Positions 1 to 8,102 of a stretch of 64,000 nucleotides of DNA are shown here, in pieces. The notes below the pieces were generated by a model, which searched no databases, had not been told where the DNA came from, and worked only from the letters and a program-made list of their open reading frames with translations. This DNA comes from Burkholderiales bacterium (GTDB lineage Bacteria; Pseudomonadota; Gammaproteobacteria; Burkholderiales; SG8-39), in contig JADLAV010000064.1 in the NCBI GenBank assembly GCA_020848075.1, positions 1 through 64,000 of the forward strand. The letters are read 5' to 3'. A program made the position numbers and the translations under genes. How positions within the stretch are numbered: the stretch's first letter is position 1; every line of letters begins with the position of its first letter.

Positions 1-113
1 CAATTCCATGTTTTTACGGCGCAATCTCGCCTCACCCATCGGGTGGCCTCCGCTATCGGACTCAAACGCACTGCCCGCAAGGGTCTCCGGCGAGAACGGC
101 GCCGTCAACTGCC

Positions 114-347
114 GTGTCTAGGTTCATTCCGATCATGCGCCTGTCCGGCAAGGCCGGCGCGAGCTATCGTCACCCGACCGATGCGGCGTTCCAGATCGAT
201 TTTCTGACTCCGCTGCACCGCGGCGGACTCGCCGCGCGCGATGCACGCGCCCCCCACCTCGGCATCGGCGCGTGGCTCGATCGCCGCGCACGGCCCCGGC
301 CTGCCCGGCGCGGGGCGAAGCGCGCGAAAGTCAAGACGAGATCCTGA
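114..347 (+). pseudogene. Possible degraded fragment of a nucleotidyltransferase-like protein
   Basis: A short open frame of 77 codons contains the stretch FQIDFLTPLHRGG followed by a leucine/glycine-rich PHLGIGAWL segment. From memory this resembles the middle of GSU2403-type nucleotidyltransferase-fold proteins, but it has neither a convincing start nor the rest of the family. The frame is open back to the window edge, so it may be the tail of a longer decayed gene. The C-terminal third is arginine-rich and looks like out-of-frame high-GC sequence. I do not regard it as a functional gene. Confidence 0.2.
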
Positions 348-366
348 GGAAGCTCTGCAAGCGTCC

Positions 367-470
367 GTCATTCCCGCCCCCGATGACATCGCGCGAGGGC
401 AGGGTCCGCGGAAATCCAGCTCGAGCACAATCATCGACTGGCTGGATCCCCGCCTACGCGGGGATGACTT
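367..470. repeat. Dispersed palindromic repeat, two arms
   Basis: The left arm starts GTCATTCCCGC and the right arm reads GGATCCCCGCCTACGCGGGG ending in ATGAC; the spacer contains CCAGCTCGAGCACAATC. The same design recurs at 2911-2988 with an almost identical spacer, so these are copies of one family. Each arm can fold on itself through CCCCGC/GCGGGG, and the two arms are inversely related. Confidence 0.75.
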
Positions 471-555
471 GGTCAGAGTAGATTCCGGCGTTCGCGGTGC
501 GCGAGGTCGTCGCACGTCCGGGCGCACTGCGCCCACGCGCCTTGCGGCCGATCGA

Positions 556-2079
556 TCAGAAATCGTGCCGCAGCTCGGAGTAGATGCGGTCGCGGTTGTC
601 GTAGCGGCCGAGGAAGCCGTCGGCTGGGCCGGTGAAGATGTCCACGCCGAGGCCGAGGCGGGTGTTCTGGCTGAAGCGCCAGTCGACGCGCGGGCGGATG
701 AGCCCGCCGCCGCCGCCGAAAGTCTGGATGTAGAGAATCTGCGGCTCGAACTGCGCGATCTTGCCCGAGAGGAGGACGCTCGCGCCGAACGTGCCGGTCT
801 TGATGACGAGCGGGTCCTCGCTGCCGCCGAAGTAGACGCGCTGGAAGCCCTGCAGGTTGAGCCGGACGTCGTTCTGGAAGGGGATGTCCACGCTCAGGAT
901 CCAGTCGAGCGCGCGCCGCTCGAGCACGCCCCGCGGCGCGAGCGGATCCGTCGACGAGTAGTTGCGCGGGCCGGTGTAGATCGCCTCGGCCTTCAGCACG
1001 AAATCGCGGAAGTCCTTGCTCAGCGTGCCGCCCGCCTGCCAGATGCGATCGTAGCGCGGCTCGAAGAGCAGCGGCTGTCCCGCTGCGGTCGGCAGCCGGT
1101 AGAAGGTCGGCTGGGCACTGGAGCTGCGATAGTAGAACGCGGCGAGATCCCAGCCTTGCACGAGTGTGTTCGCGCGGAGCCCGTAGTTCGAGTTGCGCAT
1201 CGTGCGCGCCGGCCGATTCGGATCGAGGAACTGGTTGGCGGTTGCCTGCGGCGTGGGCGAGGCAAGGGGCACGGGATAGAAATCCGAGCCCGGCTTGCCG
1301 ATGTTGTCGAAGGCCGGCACCGGGATCCACACGAGCTCGAGGTGCGAGTCGTTCTTGAAGTATTCGGCGCGGACCGCGCCTTGCGGAATGCGGATGATGT
1401 CGAAGCTGGGGAGGACGAACTCGCGCATGTCGCGCGCCGAGACGACGTCGGCGAAGAAGAGCCCGACCACTTCGCCCCAGACGATCTGCTGCGCGCCGAC
1501 GCGGAACGCCCAGTCGCCGGCGCCGAAGTCGACGTAGTTCTCGCGCCAGAAGAAGTCGGTGCGCTGGTCCTTCTTCACCGGGTCGAGGTACCAGTCGGAC
1601 CAGTAGTAGACCGGATCGATGTCGGCGCGCCCGCCGAGCTTCCACTTCACCTGGTCGCCCAGCTTGCCGGTCGCTTCGAGCTGAAACCGGTTGACCGCGC
1701 GCGACCAGTGCGTCGGCTGCGCGTAGGTGTAGGCGGGCTGGAAGTCGTAGAAGCCGCTCAGGCGAAAGCCCCGGCCGGGTTCCGGCTGCGGCGCGGCCGG
1801 TTGCTCCGCGGCGGGCTTGGCGGGCGGCAGACCGAAGAGTTCCTCGCGAGACTGGGCAATGAGCGCGCCGGGCGCGCGGGCGGGCGAAGCGGCCGAGGTG
1901 TCGCTCCGAGGCGCCGGGATGCTCTCTTGCGCGGGCGTGCTCGAGGCCTCGTCGTAGCGGATCGCGGTGGCGGAATCCGCGGCGTGGATTACGGCGGGCG
2001 CGAGGAGCGCAAACGCCGCGGCCAACATGGCGACACCCATGGATCCCCGCATTCGCGGCGATGACGGGCTCTCGTTCAT
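556..2079 (-). CDS. DUF1302-like outer-membrane protein
   Basis: Predicted beta-barrel outer-membrane protein of about 507 residues, probably working with the adjacent LolD-type ATPase and LolA-like protein in handling lipid or another hydrophobic cargo. The N-terminus has a hydrophobic export signal ending near VIHAADS, then a proline/alanine-rich linker and many alternating aromatic strands, with a terminal phenylalanine (ELRHDF) typical of barrel proteins. Segments such as QQIVWGE, DVVSARDMREF and LELVWIPVPAFD match the DUF1302 pattern as I recall it. The ATG at 2079 is preceded by GGGAGAA. Codons 6-13 (SSPRMRGS) come from a dispersed-repeat arm, so the native start may lie further in. The gene starts 31 bases after the ATPase stop, suggesting co-transcription. 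Confidence 0.7.
   Translation of the reverse strand: MNESPSSPRMRGSMGVAMLAAAFALLAPAVIHAADSATAIRYDEASSTPAQESIPAPRSDTSAASPARAPGALIAQSREELFGLPPAKPAAEQPAAPQPEPGRGFRLSGFYDFQPAYTYAQPTHWSRAVNRFQLEATGKLGDQVKWKLGGRADIDPVYYWSDWYLDPVKKDQRTDFFWRENYVDFGAGDWAFRVGAQQIVWGEVVGLFFADVVSARDMREFVLPSFDIIRIPQGAVRAEYFKNDSHLELVWIPVPAFDNIGKPGSDFYPVPLASPTPQATANQFLDPNRPARTMRNSNYGLRANTLVQGWDLAAFYYRSSSAQPTFYRLPTAAGQPLLFEPRYDRIWQAGGTLSKDFRDFVLKAEAIYTGPRNYSSTDPLAPRGVLERRALDWILSVDIPFQNDVRLNLQGFQRVYFGGSEDPLVIKTGTFGASVLLSGKIAQFEPQILYIQTFGGGGGLIRPRVDWRFSQNTRLGLGVDIFTGPADGFLGRYDNRDRIYSELRHDF
2039..2068. repeat. Repeat arm inside the DUF1302-like signal-peptide region
   Basis: The segment reads GGATCCCCGCATTCGCGGCG then ATGACG, one arm of the dispersed palindrome seen at 367-470 and 2911-2988. 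It lies within the first codons of the minus-strand outer-membrane protein gene and encodes SSPRMRGS there. Confidence 0.65.
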
Positions 2080-2110
2080 TGCATGCGTTCTCCCGCGGGC
2101 ACTCACGCTC

Positions 2111-2854
<744 letters not shown>

Positions 2855-2910
2855 GATGGGGCTGCTTGGTCGATCTCCCGCCGACTATACTAGGCACGCT
2901 CTGCCGAAGT

Positions 2911-2988
2911 CCGTCATTCCCGCGCAGGCGGGAATCCAGCTCGAGCGCAATGGACGACTTGCTGGATCCCCGCCTGCGCGGGGATGAT
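2911..2988. repeat. Dispersed palindromic repeat between divergent genes
   Basis: The left arm is GTCATTCCCGC-GCAGGCGGGAATCCAGC, the spacer TCGAGCGCAATGGACGACTT, and the right arm CTGGATCCCCGC-CTGCGCGGGGATGAT. It is a complete copy of the family also seen at 367-470. It fills the gap between the ATPase gene and the LolA-like gene and supplies a spurious in-frame ATG at 2984 for the latter. Confidence 0.8.
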
Positions 2989-3034
2989 GCGCCCAGACTT
3001 TTCCCGGGCCGCCCCTGGAGGACCCCAAGTCGCC

Positions 3035-3826
3035 ATGGATTCCGTCCGCCCTCGCGTCCGCAGCAAGCTCGCATGGCCCACCCTCGTGCTCGGCATGGCT
3101 GCCGGTTTCATGTATTGTCTAAATACTCTAGCACAAGACACTGTTTCTGCGAGCGAAAAAGTCGCAAAAGACGTCGTCGAGCGGGCGGACCGGGTCCGAT
3201 TCCCGCAGGGCGGCTTCCAGGTCGACGTCGCCATCAGCAACTTCAACGGCGGGCAGGCGACCGAGACGCGGCGCTATCGGGTGCTCTCGAAGGGCAACGA
3301 GAACACCGTCGTGATGGTCACCGAACCCGCGTCCGAGCGCGGGCAGATCATTCTCATGAAGGACCGCGACCTCTGGGTCTTCCTGCCGAACGTCTCGCAG
3401 CCCGTGCGGCTCGCGCTGGCGCAGCGGCTCACCGGCGAGGTGTCAAATGGCGACATCGCGCGCGCGAACTTCGCCGGCGACTACACGCCGCGCATCGTGC
3501 GCTCGGAGGAGATCGGCGGGCAGGCCTACCACGTGCTCGAGCTCACGGCGGTGGACCGCGGCGTCACCTACCACCGCGTGATGTACTGGGTGAACCAGCA
3601 GACGTTCCAGCCGCACAAGGCAGAGTTCTACTCGCTGTCGAATCGCCTGCTCAAGACCTGCCGTTACGAAGGCTTCCAGAAGATGGCGGGCGAGGTGCGC
3701 CCGAGCCGGCTCGTCATGGAGGACGCGCTGCGCCAGGGCGAGAAGTCGGTGCTCGAGTACTCGGACATGACCCCGCGCGATCTCCCCGATCGCATCTTCA
3801 CCAAGGACTACCTCAAGCGGCTTTGA
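3035..3826 (+). CDS. Outer-membrane lipoprotein-sorting (LolA-like) periplasmic protein
   Basis: Exported protein of 263 residues of the LolA-like family often annotated as outer membrane lipoprotein-sorting protein, thought to shuttle lipid or lipoprotein through the periplasm. The N-terminus is basic (RPRVRSK), followed by a hydrophobic core and probable cleavage near NTLAQD. The mature part carries the family-type segments GQIILMKDRDLWVFLPNVS, YHRVMYWV and the ending FTKDYLKRL. I chose the ATG at 3035 because GGAGGA lies 12 bases upstream; the longer start at 2984 lies inside a dispersed repeat. The stretch from about 3110 to 3175 is conspicuously AT-rich with codons such as CTA and AAT, unlike the rest of the gene. 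It is divergent from the LolD-type ATPase gene. Confidence 0.8.
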   Translation: MDSVRPRVRSKLAWPTLVLGMAAGFMYCLNTLAQDTVSASEKVAKDVVERADRVRFPQGGFQVDVAISNFNGGQATETRRYRVLSKGNENTVVMVTEPASERGQIILMKDRDLWVFLPNVSQPVRLALAQRLTGEVSNGDIARANFAGDYTPRIVRSEEIGGQAYHVLELTAVDRGVTYHRVMYWVNQQTFQPHKAEFYSLSNRLLKTCRYEGFQKMAGEVRPSRLVMEDALRQGEKSVLEYSDMTPRDLPDRIFTKDYLKRL

Positions 3827-3860
3827 ACGGCGGTGCGGCAACCGCCGGTTGCGCACCGTA

Positions 3861-4721
3861 TCAGGACTTCGTGGCGTCGAGCTCGCGCAGGCGCTTGAGC
3901 ACGCCGGACTCCTCCTTGCTCGGGAAGCCGTAGAGGAACAGGCTGCGCGCGGCGCTCGGCTGCTCCGGCTTGCCGGCGAACTGCTCGAGGCCCTTGGCGA
4001 TCGTGTCGAACCCGACGCACAGCAGGACGGCCGGCGCGTTCACCCGGCGGTTCAGCCGTTCCGGGCCGATCGGCTCGAACCGCAGCGCATGGCGGTAGAA
4101 CGTGACGTGCCGGGGGTTGACCTCGATCACCGCGAACGAGCAGCCGCGGATCTTGGCCGCGAAGAGGTACGCGGTGTGGAAGAGGCCGGCGAGCACCGGC
4201 TTCGACACCGCCTTCACGTCGACCGCGAGCCGCGTGAACTCGCAGATCTTGCACCCGGCCTTGCGCAGCTCGTCGATCTCGTCCTTGTAGAGCTCGTCGG
4301 CAGACAGTCCCTTCTCGGAATCGATGCGGATGCTGACCGTGCCGGTGAGCTTGCCCTCGTCGTATGCAACGAAGGTGAAGAGATTGGGGTCGGCGTCGGA
4401 GGTGCCGTAGGTCTCGTAGCCGCGCCGGGTGTAGCCGCGCTCGACCAGCGTGCCGGCGTCCGCGCCGAGGTCGCGCGACTTGGCGAGCCGGATCTTGAAG
4501 GCGCCGGGCAGCTGACCCGGGTCGCCTTTGGAGCCGTCGAGCTCCTCGACGGTGAGGTTGCGCAGCCGGAGCGCGATGTCGTCGAAGACCGTGAGCCCGG
4601 TCGTCCCGATCTGCGGCGGCGGCTCGCTCGGCCCGGTGGCGGGTTGCGAGGTGGGCTCGCTCTCTACCGCCCGCCTCGGGCGGAGGCGGTCGAGCAGCTT
4701 TAGGACGGACTCCCTCCTCAT
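3861..4721 (-). CDS. N-acyl amino acid synthase FeeM-like acyltransferase
   Basis: Protein of 286 residues with a GNAT/autoinducer-synthase-like acyltransferase core. Recognisable parts are FKIRLAKSRDL followed by ERGYTRRGYETYG, the arginine-rich EFTRLAVDVKA segment, GLFHTAYLFAAKIRGC and INV-type EVNPRHVTFYRHALRFEPIG. These match long-chain N-acyl amino acid synthases such as FeeM as I recall them, which load an acyl chain from acyl-ACP onto an amino acid. The first 60 residues are proline-rich and probably disordered. The ATG at 4721 has only a weak GAG-type ribosome site. It lies downstream of a YdcF-like gene and an exosortase-associated acyltransferase on the same strand. The product is not predictable from sequence. 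Confidence 0.7.
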   Translation of the reverse strand: MRRESVLKLLDRLRPRRAVESEPTSQPATGPSEPPPQIGTTGLTVFDDIALRLRNLTVEELDGSKGDPGQLPGAFKIRLAKSRDLGADAGTLVERGYTRRGYETYGTSDADPNLFTFVAYDEGKLTGTVSIRIDSEKGLSADELYKDEIDELRKAGCKICEFTRLAVDVKAVSKPVLAGLFHTAYLFAAKIRGCSFAVIEVNPRHVTFYRHALRFEPIGPERLNRRVNAPAVLLCVGFDTIAKGLEQFAGKPEQPSAARSLFLYGFPSKEESGVLKRLRELDATKS

Positions 4722-4872
4722 GCGACGCTCACGCCCGGGGGCTTGCCACGACCAGGCTTCCTCGCTCGCCAGTCTACACGGAGCGATGCGCGTCGCACTT
4801 GAACCCGCATCACGCCGGAGGCGAAGAAGGCGCTCGGTCCTGCGATTTCCGCGTGGTTCTGCATGATCCGCC

Positions 4873-5628
4873 TTAGAGCCCCATGGCCCGCGCCGCCCCG
4901 GCCAGCAGCTCATAGCAGGCGTAGTAGCTGCCATGGAGCGAGGCCATGTTGGGGACGAAATCGAGCGGGCTCTCGATCGCGAAGTCCCCAATGTGCGTGG
5001 GCGCGGGGATGGCGTGGATGCCGGCCGCCTCGAATTCGCTCGTCGCACGCGGCACGTCGAAGCCGTGCATGACGAGGAGCACGCGCTCGATCCCCGCGGC
5101 TTTGAGGATCGATGCCGAGCGCACCGCGTTCTCGCGGGTGTTGATGGATTTGCGCTCGCGCCAGCGCACCGGCACGCCGAACTCGCGCTCGAGCGCGCGC
5201 GCCATGACGTCCGCCTCGGGCTCGGCTCCGCCGAGCGAGCCCCCGGTGACGAGCACCGGCAGGCCGGTCTCGCGCGCGACGCGGGCGCCGTAGCGCACGC
5301 GGTCGAGCGTCAGCCGGCCGAGCGTGTCGCCGCCGTATTCGGGGGCATCGAGGCGCAGGCCGCCGCCGAGGATGACGATGGCCTGGGCATCCTTGGCGCG
5401 GCTCTCGTCGAGCGGGCCGCCGCGGTAGAGCGTCCAGGCGAGCCCCGCCTCCACCACCGGCAGCGAGAGAAAGAAGAGCGCGGCGACGCCCAGCCAGGCG
5501 AAGCCCTTGCCGAGGCGTGGCCGCCGCTTCATGAGGAGCAGCCCGGCGATCGCGAGGAGCAGCGGGCCGGTCGGCGGCAGGATGAGTGCGGCGGCCAGCT
5601 TCTTGGCAATGTAGAGCGCATCGAGCAT
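4873..5628 (-). CDS. YdcF/ElyC family (DUF218) membrane protein
   Basis: Protein of 251 residues with two hydrophobic segments in the first 65 residues (AALILPPTGPLLLAIAGLLL and FAWLGVAALFFLSLPVVEAG), then a DUF218 domain: AIVILGGGLRLD, DRVRYGARVARETGLPVLVTGG, SINTRENAVRSASIL and VLLVMHGFDVPRA. DUF218 proteins such as ElyC affect envelope polysaccharide metabolism, but the reaction is unknown. The start at 5628 was chosen because the longer frame upstream is arginine-rich and lacks a ribosome site. It is sandwiched between two acyltransferases of related fold, which suggests an envelope or signalling-lipid role. Confidence 0.85.
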   Translation of the reverse strand: MLDALYIAKKLAAALILPPTGPLLLAIAGLLLMKRRPRLGKGFAWLGVAALFFLSLPVVEAGLAWTLYRGGPLDESRAKDAQAIVILGGGLRLDAPEYGGDTLGRLTLDRVRYGARVARETGLPVLVTGGSLGGAEPEADVMARALEREFGVPVRWRERKSINTRENAVRSASILKAAGIERVLLVMHGFDVPRATSEFEAAGIHAIPAPTHIGDFAIESPLDFVPNMASLHGSYYACYELLAGAARAMGL

Positions 5629-5796
5629 CGCAGGTGTCCTCGCAGGGCGATGCGGCCGTCCCGTGCGCGGAGCGCCGCGCTCTTGCGCGGACGCGCCGCC
5701 CACCCGGGCGTGCTTTCGCCAGACGGGCGGGCCGCAAGTCCGGATAGTAGCCGCGAGGTCATGATGCGGGCGCCCGGGAGGCGCGGGACGCTGCGC

Positions 5797-6564
5797 TCAG
5801 TGCAGCGTTGGAGGCTCGTCGCCGCGCGCGCGGAGCGCGTGGGCGACCTCCTCCATCACCTCGAGATAGAGCGGCCGGACGTAACCGGCGAGGCCGCTCA
5901 CGATGCCGCTCACGCTCATCATCGACGGGATGCGCAGGCCGCGGTGCTCGATCGGCGACCCGATCTGCCGCACCGCCACGCCGAGCTTCGCGAAGTGCGC
6001 CGCGAGCCGCGGCTCGGTCAGGATGAAGAGCGTCTCGACGCCGTGGATGCCGGCCATCGCCACGATGCCGAGATAGAGCGAGACGAGGATGTAGGGAAAC
6101 CGCGGGTTCGCTTCGGTGCCGAAGTCGCCCTCGGACACCGGCGCGGCCTGCGCGGCCTCGCCCTTGCGGCGGCGGAACTGGCTCATGACCGCGAGGCGCG
6201 AGACCTCGGCGACGGTCCCGCGCGCGAGTCGTGCCGGATCGACGATCGAGCGGTCGAGGCTCGCGGCGCAGAATCGCTCGAAGGGGAGCGGGGCGGCCGG
6301 ATCGAGCGGGCTCGGCCGCACGAGGCGGGCGCATCCGACCGGCTCGCCCGTGCCGGCCTGCCGCAGCAGCAGGTGCACCGCGTGCGCGTCGTATTCGTCG
6401 CGCTCCTGGGCATCGGGCCGCACGGCCTCGAAGCCGAGCTCCTCGCAGTACACCCGGTGACGGACGCGGTAGACCTCGTCGACCAGGTTCTCGGTGAGCG
6501 CGGGAACGACCGCGAAACGCGATCGGAACTCCTCCCGGAGGTCGAGCGCTGGCGCAGCGGGCAT
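5797..6564 (-). CDS. PEP-CTERM/exosortase system-associated acyltransferase
   Basis: Protein of 255 residues matching the exosortase-associated acyltransferase family (TIGR03694), distantly related to acyl-homoserine-lactone synthases. Diagnostic segments are VYRVRHRVYCEELGFE near residue 35, GCARLVRPSPLDP, the EVSRLAVMSQFRRRKG block and FPYILVSLYLGIVAMAG. The family occurs in genomes with PEP-CTERM sorting, but its product is not established. The ATG at 6564 follows AAGGGGGA at a good distance. No exosortase or PEP-CTERM protein is visible in this window. With the FeeM-like and YdcF-like genes downstream it may form a unit, although the spacing (about 150-170 bases) allows separate promoters. 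Confidence 0.85.
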   Translation of the reverse strand: MPAAPALDLREEFRSRFAVVPALTENLVDEVYRVRHRVYCEELGFEAVRPDAQERDEYDAHAVHLLLRQAGTGEPVGCARLVRPSPLDPAAPLPFERFCAASLDRSIVDPARLARGTVAEVSRLAVMSQFRRRKGEAAQAAPVSEGDFGTEANPRFPYILVSLYLGIVAMAGIHGVETLFILTEPRLAAHFAKLGVAVRQIGSPIEHRGLRIPSMMSVSGIVSGLAGYVRPLYLEVMEEVAHALRARGDEPPTLH

Positions 6565-7058
6565 CGGGCATCCCCCTTCGTTCCGCGACGGCGCGGAAGG
6601 AGGCGCCTCCGACAGGCGACCCGGCTCCGCGCGCGTGTGTGCGACGCGCCTCGCTCTCGTTAACACCCTTGGAGCAGGTCGTCGTCGCCTTATGACGCTG
6701 TAATAATGGACCGCGACTGGGGGCGGAGGTAACGACCCCGAAGCCAGCCGAGGCACTTCTTCACATCGCACTACCCTGCATGCCGCGGTTGGGCGTCCTC
6801 CTCGCGCCGACCGCTTCCGTTCCATCCTGCATCCGGATGTCTTGCCCCGACTGCCGTTTTGGCGACAGCTGCCCGGATATACCGGTAGCGAAGCAAGGTT
6901 GGGGCCCGCGACTAAGAGTCATTGTATAACAGCGTGTTACGCGTGGTATGTCGAGTTCTACCGACGAAAGTGTCAAATAAGCCGACATCTGGCGCCGTGC
7001 CATCCCGACGCTCTGGGCACCCGTCGGTCGTCTTTCTGGATTTCCGCTTCCGCGGGAA
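6565..7058. other. Intergenic region without a supported gene
   Basis: Neither strand shows a plausible coding frame: the frames present lack ribosome sites and family resemblance. On the minus strand a TTGACA hexamer lies near 6970-6975 and a TATACAAT near 6920, but they are not at promoter spacing. A single arm of the dispersed palindrome (CTGGATTTCCGC-TTCCGCGGGAATGAC) lies at about 7037-7062. The composition around 6890-6985 is less GC-rich than the surroundings. Confidence 0.5.
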
Positions 7059-7121
7059 TGACGATTTCGCTCGCGACTTCACGACCCCGGCGATTGACGA
7101 TTTCGCTCGTCACTTCACGAC
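7059..7121. repeat. Two tandem copies of a 27-base repeat overlapping the rlpA stop
   Basis: Copies at 7059-7085 and 7095-7121 share TGACGATTTCGCTCG and ACTTCACGAC and differ at only two central bases. The second copy overlaps the rlpA stop codon at 7110-7112 and its last codons. A 9-base spacer separates them. Confidence 0.8.
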
Positions 7122-8102
7122 GATGACCGGCGCGACCTCGATCGACTCGCGGATGCGCTGCGCGACGGCGAGCGCCTCGATCCGGTCCGAGTAGGGACCG
7201 GCCTGGATACGGTGCACGCCGTCGCGGGTCTCGACGCGGAGGGCGTTGCCGAGCCAGGTGACCTGGCTCGCGAGCTGCGCGCGAAAGAGTTCGGCGTTTT
7301 CCTGCGCGCTGAACGCGCCGAGCTGCACGAACACGCCGTTCGGGGCTTCCGCGATCGGCGCCACTGGCGCCGCTGACGCAGCCGAGGCGACCGATGCCAC
7401 GGGCGCCGCCGGCGCGGCGGGCGCAGAAACGCGTACGCCGTCGAGGGGCGGCGGCTCGCTGGGCGAAGAGCGCGCCGGTGGCGATGCGCTTGCGGTCATC
7501 ATGGTCGCCGGCGCCTGTCCCGGCAGAATCAGCTCGACCTCCACCTGCGCGGAGCCCTGGTTGACGTAGCCGAGCCGGTACGCGGCGGCGTACGAGAGAT
7601 CGATCAGGCGGCCGTTCAGGAACGGGCCGCGATCGTTGATGCGCACGACGACCGAGCGGCCGTTGGCGAGGTTGGTGACGCGTGCGTAGCTCGGGATCGG
7701 CAGCGTGGGATGCGCGGCCGACATCGCGTACATGTCGTAGATCTCGCCGGTCGAAGTGCGCTGCCCGTGGTAGCGGCGGCCGTACCACGAGGCCACGCCT
7801 TGCGCCTTGTACGGCGCGAGCGCGCGCATCGGGACGTAGTCGCGGCCGAAGACGCTGTAGGGCCGGTTGGCCGTGCGATTGAGCACCTCGGCGCGGGGCT
7901 GCGCATCGGGGATGCGGTCGAGATCCGCGGGCGGGTTCGCGCCCGGACCGTCGTCGAGGTAGTAGCCGCCGCCGCGCGTGGTTGGCGCGGACTCGGGCGG
8001 AAGCCGCTCGATCTGCGGCTGCTTCGGCACGCTGCCGCACGCCGCGAGCGCGAGGGCGAGCGCGAGGGCCAGGGGATGACGGGCGCTTCGGGCCGCGCTC
8101 AC
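7110..8102 (-). CDS. rlpA: Septal ring lytic transglycosylase RlpA family lipoprotein
   Basis: Outer-membrane lipoprotein of 330 residues that cleaves denuded peptidoglycan strands. The signal peptide ends in a lipobox LAAC near residue 21. The double-psi beta-barrel core contains GVASWYGRRYHGQRTSTGE, AAHPTLPIPSYARVTNL and VRINDRGPF, including the catalytic-type Glu and Asp. A long Ala/Pro linker leads to a C-terminal SPOR domain (FVQLGAFSAQENAELF to the end), which binds denuded glycan at division sites. The start is GTG at 8102, overlapping the rodA stop by four bases (GTGA), so it is the last gene of the mre operon. The final codons lie in a tandem repeat. Confidence 0.92.
   Translation of the reverse strand: MSAARSARHPLALALALALAACGSVPKQPQIERLPPESAPTTRGGGYYLDDGPGANPPADLDRIPDAQPRAEVLNRTANRPYSVFGRDYVPMRALAPYKAQGVASWYGRRYHGQRTSTGEIYDMYAMSAAHPTLPIPSYARVTNLANGRSVVVRINDRGPFLNGRLIDLSYAAAYRLGYVNQGSAQVEVELILPGQAPATMMTASASPPARSSPSEPPPLDGVRVSAPAAPAAPVASVASAASAAPVAPIAEAPNGVFVQLGAFSAQENAELFRAQLASQVTWLGNALRVETRDGVHRIQAGPYSDRIEALAVAQRIRESIEVAPVIVVK

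Noticed and set aside
105-536. Minus-strand open frame at the left end
   Set aside because: About a third of it translates the dispersed palindrome and the rest has no signal, domain or ribosome site.
241-2064. Very long open frame opposite the DUF1302-like gene
   Set aside because: It lies antisense to a gene with clear family blocks and a signal peptide; its product is an Arg/Ala/Val/Glu-rich string without any domain, as expected for third-position GC bias.
4933-6663. Long plus-strand frame across the YdcF-like and acyltransferase genes
   Set aside because: It spans two recognised minus-strand genes and has a low-complexity, charged composition with no ribosome site.
6960-6990. Possible sigma-54 site (TGGCAC on the minus strand near 7007) linked to exosortase-type genes
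   Set aside because: The required TTGC element at the right spacing is absent; GGCACGGCGCCAGA does not fit the -24/-12 consensus.
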